64,000 nucleotides of DNA, taken from positions 1-64,000 of the forward strand of contig NZ_AUCX01000005.1 of assembly GCF_000429985.1 (NCBI RefSeq), written 5' to 3'. The first letter of the stretch is position 1; the number at the start of each line of letters is the position of its first letter. This DNA is from Maridesulfovibrio bastinii DSM 16055. Its GTDB lineage: Bacteria; Desulfobacterota; Desulfovibrionia; Desulfovibrionales; Desulfovibrionaceae. Made by a program: the position numbers and the translations under genes. The notes beneath the pieces were generated by a model. That model searched no databases. It was not told the origin of the DNA and worked only from the letters and a program-made list of their open reading frames with translations. Of this stretch, positions 16,700-25,400 are shown in pieces.

Positions 16700-18085
16700 T
16701 TAAAAGACATTAAGCATATTAAGCAGAACAAGGGCAACCAGAATAGGGCTGACATATTTAACCAGCACTGTGAACAGGCTGATTATGCCACCGTTATTGA
16801 GTTTGCCAATGTTGCTGAGCTGTTCTCTGATTCTGTCTTTTCCGAATACCCATCCTGTAAAGATACATATACAAAGTCCTCCTGCGGGCATGAATATGTT
16901 GGATGAGAGGAAATCGAAAAGATCAAAGAAAGTTTTACCGAAGATGGTAACATCTGCAGTAAGGCTGTGTGAAAGAGCGGCAGGTGCTCCGAGAATTACA
17001 ATTCCAAGTGCTGTGGTTATTACCGCACCTTTTCTGGACATTTGTTTTGTTTCCGAAAGGTAGGCTACCGGAACTTCAAAAAGTGAAAGCATCGCTCCGG
17101 TTGAAGCAATTGCTGCAAGCACAAAGAATATTATGGCAAAGAGGTATCCGAAAGGCATGGATGCGAATACTGCCGGAATCGTTACGAATAAAAGGGAAGG
17201 TCCGGCAGTTACATCAAAACCGTAGGCAAAGACAGCCGGGAAGATCGCAATACCTGCAAGAAGTGAAACCATCAGGTCTGCGAGCATAACCTTTGTTGCT
17301 GTCATAGGCACATTCTGATCATCACGGCAGTATGAACCGTAGGTCATCATTGTTCCCATGCCTATGGAAAGTTTGAAGAAAGCCAGCCCCATAGCCATGA
17401 GGATAACGGTTCCTGATATTTTGGAAAAATCAGGTGCGAAAAGAAATTTCAATCCTTCCGAAGCACCGGGAAGTGTCATGCTGCGTATTCCGACTATTAC
17501 GAGCAGACAGAAGAGTATCGGCATAAGTTTGGTGGTAACTTTTTCAATACCTTTTGAAACTCCGAAAGTTACAATAAAGCTGATCAGGACGAGAACTATC
17601 CACTGCCATACCAGCGACATGAGCGGATTTGATATCAGCTGGCCAAACATATCCGATGCGACTTTAGGATCGGTTGTGAGGATACTGCCTGAAATTCCTT
17701 TAAATATGTAGGCAAAGACCCATCCTGCTACTTCCGTATAGAAACACAGTATGAGGAACGCCGCTACTACTCCGGCTACTCCCACAAGCCCCCACGGCTG
17801 CTTTTTGGGAGAGAGTTTGTTGAAGGTTGTTATTGCATTGGCCTTTACTGTGCGGCCCAGCATGATCTCCGAGATCATAACCGGAAGTCCGACGACTATA
17901 GTGCAGGCCAGATATACAAAAAGAAAAGTAGCTCCACCGTTGGTTCCGGTCATGGACGGGAATTTCCAGATGTTTCCAAGCCCGACTGCCGAACCCAGTG
18001 TAGCTGCCATCATACCCAGACTGGAGGTAAAAGAATCTCTCTTCACCTGATGCTGCCCGGTAGATCTTTTAGTTGTTTCACTCAT
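16700..18085 (-). CDS. Neurotransmitter:sodium symporter (NSS/SNF) family transporter
   Basis: A 461-residue Na+-coupled transporter with a LeuT-like fold, 11-12 helices. The unwound TM1 signature GSAVGLGNIWKFP (about residues 31-43) contains the Na+ and substrate backbone contacts. Bacterial members import amino acids such as leucine, tryptophan or tyrosine; the substrate here is unknown. The start at MSETTKRS (18085) is preferred over the frame's earlier ATG, as the upstream 18 residues MMIGAFAPVQSPKKGFNN look like leader and AAGGA precedes the chosen ATG. Na+ coupling fits a marine lifestyle. Confidence 0.9.
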   Translation of the reverse strand: MSETTKRSTGQHQVKRDSFTSSLGMMAATLGSAVGLGNIWKFPSMTGTNGGATFLFVYLACTIVVGLPVMISEIMLGRTVKANAITTFNKLSPKKQPWGLVGVAGVVAAFLILCFYTEVAGWVFAYIFKGISGSILTTDPKVASDMFGQLISNPLMSLVWQWIVLVLISFIVTFGVSKGIEKVTTKLMPILFCLLVIVGIRSMTLPGASEGLKFLFAPDFSKISGTVILMAMGLAFFKLSIGMGTMMTYGSYCRDDQNVPMTATKVMLADLMVSLLAGIAIFPAVFAYGFDVTAGPSLLFVTIPAVFASMPFGYLFAIIFFVLAAIASTGAMLSLFEVPVAYLSETKQMSRKGAVITTALGIVILGAPAALSHSLTADVTIFGKTFFDLFDFLSSNIFMPAGGLCICIFTGWVFGKDRIREQLSNIGKLNNGGIISLFTVLVKYVSPILVALVLLNMLNVF

Positions 18086-18258
18086 ATTATTAAATCCTTT
18101 TTTAGGAGATTGAACTGGTGCAAAAGCTCCTATCATCAAGATTGACTGTGTTCAACATTAAAAGATTAAGAATTTTCTTAACACAAGATTAAATATACTG
18201 AAAAAAATGAATAACCTATTTTTTAGTGTATAAAATTACGGAAAAAACATGCGGATTT

Positions 18259-18396
18259 AAGCCTTGTTATAAGCCTTGCAAATTGGCAGATAATGAGGCA
18301 AAAAGCCTCCCGACCTGACGCTGTTGTTGTCCGGTTTCGCGTGAAGGTACCGTAGTGGCGTAAAAAATGCTGTTATTTCAGGGTACACAAGGCCTT
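18259..18396 (+). promoter_or_regulatory. Structured leader upstream of ktrB, possible cis-regulatory RNA
   Basis: Within the 346-base gap between the divergent NSS and ktrB genes, several stems nest in order. GCCTTGT (18261-18267) can pair with ACAAGGC (18387-18393). Enclosed are GAGGC/GCCTC (18295-18309) and ACCT-ACGC with GCGT-AGGT (18313-18348). A nested multi-helix layout ahead of a potassium transporter recalls riboswitches. I could not fit it to the c-di-AMP (ydaO) consensus, and resemblance to the c-di-GMP GEMM class is only partial. Regulatory status is inferred. Confidence 0.35.
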
Positions 18397-18431
18397 CTTG
18401 CAAAGCACGAAGCGCGGGAGTATTAAGCGAT

Positions 18432-19793
18432 ATGCAAAAAAAGTTTTCTTCACCTTTCTGGCTGCCGGTTTATGCTTTCGGGCTCACAATACTGGCAGGG
18501 TCTTCAGCTTTAATGCTTGATGTCTGCCATCCCGGAAAGGATCTTTCATTTATCAATGCATTGTTTACCGCTACCTCAGCCGTCTGTGTCACCGGGCTGG
18601 CTGTGGTTGATACAGGCAGTTTTTACAGCCGGGCAGGGCAGGATGTCATTCTCGCCCTTATTCAGCTCGGCGGGCTTGGCATAATGACTTATGCCTCGCT
18701 GGTAATGTACCTTTTGCGTCATAAGGTTTCGGCTTCCGACAGGCTTTCAGTCAGCCAGACCCTGCTGCATGATCCCTCTTTTAATCTGGCCAATTTTATT
18801 GTCGGGGTTATTATAGCGGTTTTTTCTATTGAAATTGTCGGGGCTGTGCTGCTCAACAGTCTTGATCCTGTGGGGTTCAACTTTTATTCCGCATTTTTCC
18901 ATTCTGTTTCCGCATTCTGTAATGCCGGCTTTTCCCTATATCCTGACAGCCTTACAAGATGGCAGGGAAATCTTGGGGTCAATATAGTTTTTGCTGTGCT
19001 GATAATTATGGGCGGACTTGGATTTTATGTTCTTGCTGAATGTGCAAGAAAGATTCGTATGCTGGTTCTGAAAAAGAAACGCCCTGTGCAGGCCCATTTT
19101 TTTACATGGCATACTAAAATTGTTCTTGAAACCACATTTTATCTTATCTTTTTTGGGACATTGGTTCTGCTGTTTGCTGAGAAAGTCGGTGATGAAAACT
19201 GGAACGACTTTTTACAAATGGGACTATCTTCATTTTTTCAGTCTGTAACCTGCAGAACAGCCGGATTCAATACAGTTGATATTTCTTCAATGACCAATGT
19301 CTCGCTTATCTTTATGATTTCTCTCATGGTTATCGGAGGCTCTCCGGGGTCTTGTGCCGGTGGTTTGAAAACTACAACTCTCAGAGTCTGGATAGGCTTT
19401 ATTGTCGCCCGTCTGCGCGGCAGATCACAGACCAGAGTCGGCTGGTATGCCATGACTGAAGACAGCATAAACAAGGCCTTGACTCTTCTGGTGTTCGGCG
19501 TCCTCATCATGGGCGGCTCGGTTATACTGCTCAGTATTACTGAAGGTCATGGACTACCTCACCCTCAGGCCAGAGGCCATTTTATAGAGCTTTTGTTCGA
19601 GACTGTCTCGGCATTTGCCACCGTGGGGCTTTCAACCGGGGTAACTCCGACATTGAGCGGAGCAGGTAAAATAATAATTATTCTACTGATGTTTGTCGGC
19701 CGGCTTGGTCCAGTCTGGTTGTTGAGTGCTATAAACAGCTGGCAGAGTGAACCTCGTTTCCGTCTGCCTCAGGATGATCTTCCTCTTGGTTGA
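18432..19793 (+). CDS. ktrB: KtrB-type potassium channel-like transporter subunit
   Basis: A 453-residue SKT-superfamily membrane protein that conducts K+ (with Na+ coupling in Ktr systems). The four pore-loop filters with their key glycines are visible: VCVTGL (about residues 54-59), FCNAGF, CRTAGFN and FATVGLS. The single-RCK partner encoded 31 bases downstream identifies a KtrAB rather than TrkHA arrangement. GGGAG occurs upstream of the ATG. The long structured upstream region may control expression. Ktr systems respond to osmotic stress, consistent with the osmolyte genes at 49-52 kb. Confidence 0.92.
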   Translation: MQKKFSSPFWLPVYAFGLTILAGSSALMLDVCHPGKDLSFINALFTATSAVCVTGLAVVDTGSFYSRAGQDVILALIQLGGLGIMTYASLVMYLLRHKVSASDRLSVSQTLLHDPSFNLANFIVGVIIAVFSIEIVGAVLLNSLDPVGFNFYSAFFHSVSAFCNAGFSLYPDSLTRWQGNLGVNIVFAVLIIMGGLGFYVLAECARKIRMLVLKKKRPVQAHFFTWHTKIVLETTFYLIFFGTLVLLFAEKVGDENWNDFLQMGLSSFFQSVTCRTAGFNTVDISSMTNVSLIFMISLMVIGGSPGSCAGGLKTTTLRVWIGFIVARLRGRSQTRVGWYAMTEDSINKALTLLVFGVLIMGGSVILLSITEGHGLPHPQARGHFIELLFETVSAFATVGLSTGVTPTLSGAGKIIIILLMFVGRLGPVWLLSAINSWQSEPRFRLPQDDLPLG

Positions 19794-19824
19794 TTTTTTC
19801 AGTACGGCCTTTTAAGGATTTATT

Positions 19825-20490
19825 ATGAGTAAGAAAGTTGAAGTCGGTATTATAGGTCTTGGTAAATTCGGTTTATCTCTTGCCATAACTCTGGGCGAGC
19901 TTGGAATTTCTGTTGTTGGTGTTGATAACAGTGAAATGCGCGTTAAGGCGGCAAAACCTTACATTTCTCAGGTTTATCAGGCTGATGGCACGGATTCAAA
20001 GGCTCTTGAACAGCTTAGTTTTCAGGATTTGAATTACGTTGTTGTTTCAACCGGTGATTCAATGGATGCAAGTATTCTTGTTGTTTTGAATCTGCAGGAG
20101 ATGGGCGTTGATAAAATATGGGTCAAGGCCATAAGTGAACAGCACCAGAAAGTTCTTAAACGTCTGGGAGTTGATTTTGTTGTTTTCCCTGAACAGTTTG
20201 TAGCAAAACAGCTGGCCCATCGTCTGGCAATGCCGGGAATGCTTGAATATCTTTCCATGGGAGACGATGTAATAATCCGGGAGCGCAGGGTTGGAGAATG
20301 GAAAGGCAAAAACCTTGCAGAATTAAACCTCACTAATAATTATCAGGTGCAGGTCATCGCAATTCGCAAAGCCGGGGAAGAAAAATTCAGTTTTGTTCCT
20401 AATGCCTCTGAACTGCTGGAAGAAGATGACGTGCTGGTTATAATGGGCAGCCGGGAAAGCGTAATGCGCCTTCCAGATGCGTCTGACTGA
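19825..20490 (+). CDS. ktrA: KtrA-type RCK regulatory subunit
   Basis: A 221-residue cytoplasmic gating ring subunit. The N-terminal RCK_N Rossmann domain has GLGKFGLSLA (about residues 10-19), followed by Asp35 in VGVDNS, the nucleotide-ribose contact. An RCK_C ligand domain occupies the last 80 residues. Single RCK length (about 220) matches KtrA rather than double-length TrkA. AAGGA lies before the ATG. Cotranscribed with ktrB, followed by a bidirectional terminator. Confidence 0.92.
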   Translation: MSKKVEVGIIGLGKFGLSLAITLGELGISVVGVDNSEMRVKAAKPYISQVYQADGTDSKALEQLSFQDLNYVVVSTGDSMDASILVVLNLQEMGVDKIWVKAISEQHQKVLKRLGVDFVVFPEQFVAKQLAHRLAMPGMLEYLSMGDDVIIRERRVGEWKGKNLAELNLTNNYQVQVIAIRKAGEEKFSFVPNASELLEEDDVLVIMGSRESVMRLPDASD

Positions 20491-20515
20491 AATATTAAAT
20501 AAAATTTCAAGTAAT

Positions 20516-20552
20516 AAAAACCAGCCGTCAGTTTATACTCCGGCTGGTTTTT
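20516..20552. terminator. Bidirectional terminator between ktrA and TPR gene
   Basis: AAAAACCAGCCG pairs with CGGCTGGTTTTT across a 13-base loop, giving T-runs on both strands for the convergent ktrA and TPR genes. Confidence 0.85.
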
Positions 20553-21525
20553 ATTTATGACTATCAAGCTTGTATAGATTCTCGCTGATTTGTTTTTCTT
20601 TTCTTTTCCGTTCTTCAATATCCATAAGCCTGTCACGGATTTTCTGGGTTCTTTCTATGGCTTCGCCAATCTCCATGCCGGCGGCAAGCTGCATATCCCT
20701 GTACAGGGACAGAATATCGCTTCTCAATTTTGCTCCCAATTCGGTTGAACCGAATTCTTCGAGCATTTCTTCGTCGGTCTCGCTTTTTTCCATTATAAAG
20801 CGGCAGAACTTTTTTGCCTCTTCAACGCCTTTGTTTTTCTTAAGACATGTGGTGAGATATTTAATACAGTTTTCCCAGTCACCTGATTCGAAATAGGTTC
20901 TGGCCATATTGAAATAAAGATTTTCATCCTCGCTATCCAGTTCAACTGCGCGGTTATAATATTCAAGTGCCTCGGGGTAGAGGCCGTTTTTGCGCATGGC
21001 AATTCCGAAATCATTGAACATGTGCTTGTGCTCGACTGAATAGGCAGAATCAAGATTCAGAATTTTTTTGAAAACATCACGGGCCTTTTCAGAATTATTC
21101 TGGTCAAGATATATCTGCCCCAGCCCGAAGGTCGCACGTACGTTCTCTTCATCAAGTTTCAGTGCATCCTGATATTCCATTTCAGCACTGTAAAGTTCTC
21201 CGTGGGAACGGTGAGCTTCACCGCGTCTCAGTGATGAGTTGAGTTTCTTCATGGCCGGCCGGACTTTTTTTTCCCAGAAATCCATTTCAAGGGTGTAATT
21301 TGCCGTGAGTGATCTGCGGTCTATCATTTGACGTTGACCGGCGGGGAGATTTTTTCTGTTGATCTCCTGAATCTCAAAACGGTTGCTTCCAAGCTCGGTA
21401 ATGAGGAAATATCTTTTCCTGCCTCTTGAATCCTCGGTTGAAAAAACCGATTTTATAAGAAGCTTATCGTCTGCCTTTTTTTGGGTGGAAGGCTGGTATG
21501 TAAAATAGGTGGATTCTTGTGACAT
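20551..21525 (-). CDS. TPR-repeat protein
   Basis: A 324-residue soluble protein. Residues about 1-75 form a beta-type domain (YFLITELGSNRFEIQEI). Residues about 95-235 hold at least four tetratricopeptide repeats, for example YSAEMEYQDALKLDEENVRA, then GQIYLDQNNSEKARDVFKKIL, then LYPEALEYYNRAVELDSE. The tail is charged and helical (IEERKRKEKQISENLYKLD). TPRs mediate protein-protein interaction; the partner is unknown. GGGGAATAAGG precedes the ATG. Convergent with ktrA, divergent from the glutamine cyclotransferase gene. Confidence 0.82.
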   Translation of the reverse strand: MSQESTYFTYQPSTQKKADDKLLIKSVFSTEDSRGRKRYFLITELGSNRFEIQEINRKNLPAGQRQMIDRRSLTANYTLEMDFWEKKVRPAMKKLNSSLRRGEAHRSHGELYSAEMEYQDALKLDEENVRATFGLGQIYLDQNNSEKARDVFKKILNLDSAYSVEHKHMFNDFGIAMRKNGLYPEALEYYNRAVELDSEDENLYFNMARTYFESGDWENCIKYLTTCLKKNKGVEEAKKFCRFIMEKSETDEEMLEEFGSTELGAKLRSDILSLYRDMQLAAGMEIGEAIERTQKIRDRLMDIEERKRKEKQISENLYKLDSHK

Positions 21526-21625
21526 CCTTATTCCCCTGCTTATCCCCGACCCATTTTATACCAGTATTTATTGGTGCTTATCAGTTCTGGAACTTCGGAT
21601 AGAAATCGGCTAAATTCCAACCACG

Positions 21626-22453
21626 ATGAAACTATCACTGACCAAAGCTTTTTTTTCTATTTTTTTAACAATCTCCATAATGCACATTTTTGCGGTAAAA
21701 AGCCATGCCGTAAATAGTGATTCGGAGGGAGCGGAGAAAACTTTATCAGCTCCGTGTTATAAATGCCGGGTATTGTCACAAATAAAGCATGACAGCCGGG
21801 CTTTTACCGAAGGTTTGTTTATTTATGACGGATTGCTGTACGAAACAACCGGAAGGCATGGAAGCTCCTCACTGAGGAGCAGCAGCCTTAAAACCGGGAA
21901 AACTATTCGTAGCCGTAAAATAGAAAAAAAATATTTTGGTGAAGGCTCATGTATATATGGCAATAAAATTTTTGTGCTTACCTGGACTCAGAAAACGTGT
22001 CTTATTTTTTCCTCTTTTGATTTCAAGCTGCTGCGTAAGATAAAGTATACCGGGCAGGGCTGGGGGCTAACCAGGGACGGAAAAAATCTTATTCAGAGCA
22101 ATGGTTCGGATATCCTTACTGTTCGTGATCCTGAATCTTTTGCTAAGCTTCACACAATTGCTGTTCGTGATGGAAGTTCTGCTGTCAAAGAGTTGAATGA
22201 GCTTGAATATGTGGATGGTTTAATCCTTGCCAATATCTGGCGCAAAGATCTTATTGCCGCGATCAGCCCTGAGTCAGGGCGGGTACAGTTCTGGATTGAT
22301 ATATCCGCATTACGACCTGCTGCAGGAGAATCTGCTGAAGTTGCAAATGGTATTGCCTGGGATTCTGAAAACAAAAAGTTGTATGTTACCGGTAAATTAT
22401 GGAATCGCATTTTTGAAATAAAGTGGCCTATTGAGTCTGAAGGACAAAATTGA
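21626..22453 (+). CDS. Glutaminyl-peptide cyclotransferase (glutamine cyclotransferase family)
   Basis: A 275-residue exported protein: hydrophobic N-terminal signal or anchor (AFFSIFLTISIMHIFAV, residues 9-25), then a five-bladed beta-propeller of the plant/bacterial glutamine cyclotransferase family. Such enzymes convert N-terminal glutamine to pyroglutamate. Recognisable segments are DSRAFTEGLF and YETTGRHGSS near the start of the mature protein, FGEGSCIYGN, and ELNELEYVDG...ANIWRKD with the conserved acidic residue. The stop codon overlaps the TTG start of the next gene, so the two are translationally coupled, an unexpected partnership with a cytoplasmic anaerobic enzyme. Confidence 0.85.
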   Translation: MKLSLTKAFFSIFLTISIMHIFAVKSHAVNSDSEGAEKTLSAPCYKCRVLSQIKHDSRAFTEGLFIYDGLLYETTGRHGSSSLRSSSLKTGKTIRSRKIEKKYFGEGSCIYGNKIFVLTWTQKTCLIFSSFDFKLLRKIKYTGQGWGLTRDGKNLIQSNGSDILTVRDPESFAKLHTIAVRDGSSAVKELNELEYVDGLILANIWRKDLIAAISPESGRVQFWIDISALRPAAGESAEVANGIAWDSENKKLYVTGKLWNRIFEIKWPIESEGQN

Positions 22454-25400
22454 ATAACAGTATATCAAAAACTCTGGGTATTTGTGCCGGAGCGTCTTCT
22501 ATCGGCCTTATTATGACCACCAAAGACATTTCCGGTGAGATTGAGGTTGTGTTTAGCAGGTCGCGTTCCCATGATGGTGATCCGGGCGGCACTCTGGAAG
22601 AAATGCTGCTTGATCTTGGGGATTTAAGTGGGCTTAAAGTCGCTGCAACTGGCCGCAAGTTTCGGCATCTGCTTAATATTTCTACTATTTCAGAACCTGA
22701 AGCCCTTGAACCGGCCCTTGTTTTCAGCGGAATTCCCCAGTCCGGCTGCCGCACAGTTATCAGTGCCGGCGGCGAAACTTTCATGGCTTATCAGATAGAC
22801 TCAGAAGGAAGTATCGTTTCTGTGCATACCGGGAATAAATGTGCTTCCGGTACCGGAGAGTTCCTTTTGCAGCAGCTTGGCCGAATGGGGCTTGAAGTTT
22901 CTGATATGTCCTCCATGGACATGGATTGTGAGGCTTACCCTGTTTCCGGTCGCTGCTCGGTGTTCTGCAAAAGTGACTGTACCCATGCCCTCAATAAGGG
23001 CGTCCCGGTTGAAGCTGTAGTTTCCGGTCTTGCCACGATGATGGCCGGTAAATGCCTTGAGATAATTTCCAGACTCCCGCGTGAAAATGTTGCTTTGATC
23101 GGAGGATGCAGTGCAAATATTTTCATGGTTCGTGAACTTGAGAGAAAAATACCGAATATCGTAATACCTGAGAATGCCGCTCTGATGGAGGCTCTCGGAG
23201 CATCTTTGTGGGCTCACGAACATGAAACCGTTGAATTTACAGGTGTAGCTGGTTTAATCAGGAAAGGAGCTTCAGCTTTTACTTCCCACTCATCGCTTGA
23301 AAATTATTTGCAGTATGTTGAATTTCATGAAGGTCTTCGTGGTCAGTACCGTGCTGCTGATGAAATAATTATCGGGCTTGATGTCGGCTCAACAACTACC
23401 AAAGGGGTAGTTGTCAGATCAGCTGACGATGAAATTCTGGCTTCCAGCTATCTGCGGACCAATGGTGATCCTGTAGGAGCTGCCCGTAAAGTATACAAAG
23501 ATCTGGCTGAGCAGCTGCCAGGTGGTATTAAAGCCACAGCTCTTGGAGTTACCGGCTCTGGCAGAGCTATTGCCGGACTGCATGCCGGAACCCCGGCAAT
23601 AATAAATGAGATTATCGCCCACGCTACTGCGGCTGTCTATTTTGATCCTGAAGTGGATACAATTTTTGAAATAGGCGGTCAGGATGCCAAGTATACATGG
23701 CTTAAAAATTCTGTTCCCTGCGACTATGCCATGAATGAAGCATGCAGTGCCGGAACAGGCTCTTTTCTTGAAGAAAGCGCGCGCGAAACTCTAGGCATTA
23801 ATGTTGAAGATATTGCTGATACCGCTTTCAAAGGTCAGAACCCTCCCAATTTCAGTGACCAATGTGCAGCTTTTATCGGTTCTGATATAAAATTGGCAGG
23901 TCAGGATGGATTGCCAGCAGCAGATATTGTTGCCGGACTGGTCTATTCCATCTGCATGAATTATTCGGCCAGAGTAAAGGGGAACCGCCCGCTGGGACGT
24001 AAAATATTTATGCAGGGCGGTGTCTGCTATAACAGGGCTGTGCCTGTAGCTATGGCTGCTTTGACAGGCAGAAAAATTGTTGTGCCACCGGACCCCGGAC
24101 TTATGGGGGCTTTCGGTGTCGCCCTTGAAGCTTCAAAAAGAATCAGGGCTGGTCTTATTCCCGGCGGAAGTTTTGATCTGAATGAACTCTCGGTCCGCAA
24201 TGTTGAATACAAGGAGCCTTTTATCTGCAAAGGCGGTGGAATGAACTGCGACCGCAGATGTCGTATTTCCCGCATAAAGGTTGAGGGCCGGGTTCTGCCC
24301 TTCGGCGGCATTTGCAACCGTTATGACAATATTGCTGCGGGAGAACAAAAAAAATTAGGTATTGATCTGGTCACATGGCGGGAAAAAAGGGTTTTTCGGG
24401 ATTATAATCCTGCAGAACAGGGAAGCGGGGTTGTCGGCATGAATCGGTCGCTTCTTATGAATTCATGGTTTCCGCTTTTCAATGCCTTTTTCAGAAATCT
24501 CGGCCTCGGGGTTATACTTCCTGAAACACCCGATGCTGAAGGTATGGAAAGAAAGGGTGCTCCTTTCTGCCATCCTGTCGAGCTTGCTCACGGCGGTATG
24601 GGGGCGTTGCTCAAACTTGATCCTGATTATTTTTTTCTTCCTCATTTCAGGCATCTCCCTCTTAAAAGTGGTGACCGCTCCTGTGCGTGCGTGCTGGTGC
24701 AGGGTGAGCCATATTATCTGCGGACTGCTTTTCCGGAGCTTGAAAAACAAAAAGTTTTCAGCCCGGTGCTTAATATGCAGGATGGTATTGAGAATATTCG
24801 CAAGGCTATGCTTGAAACTGCCCGGAAAATGGTGTTCTCCAAATCTGCTGCCGCAGCAGCTTTTGATGGAGCACTTAAAGTGCAGGAGGAATTTTTTAAA
24901 GATATAGAAGCTGAAGGTCGCCGGGTACTGCTGGATATTGAAAGTGATCCTGAAAGGAATGGAATTATCCTTTTCGGCAGACCGTACAATGCTTTTTCTT
25001 CATGGGCCAACAAGGCCATCCCTGCAAAATTTTCCACCAGAGGCATAGATGTAATTCCATGTGATATGATTCCGGGATCAGGCGGATGTCCTGATAGCCG
25101 CAATATGTACTGGGCAATGGGCGAAATTATTATGAACGCTGCAAAATACTGCTCAGAAAATGATAATCTTTTCGGAACTTACATTACCAATTTTTCATGC
25201 GGTCCTGATTCTTTTCTGCTCGGTTATTTCAGGGATATTATGGGGCGCAAGCCTTCACTTACCCTTGAACTGGACAGTCATGTCGCGGATGCGGGTCTTG
25301 AAACCAGAATTGAAGCTTTTCTGGATATCGCAGCAGCCTATTCCGGGGACCGTAGCGATTCACCCGGAGGAGTTGAAGTTTTTAAGGCTGCATATTGCAG

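Noticed and set aside
18259-18396. ktrB leader as a c-di-AMP (ydaO) or c-di-GMP (GEMM-I) riboswitch
   Set aside because: Key conserved strings of the ydaO consensus are absent and GEMM similarity is limited to a short AAAGCC-like stretch; kept only as an unclassified structured leader.
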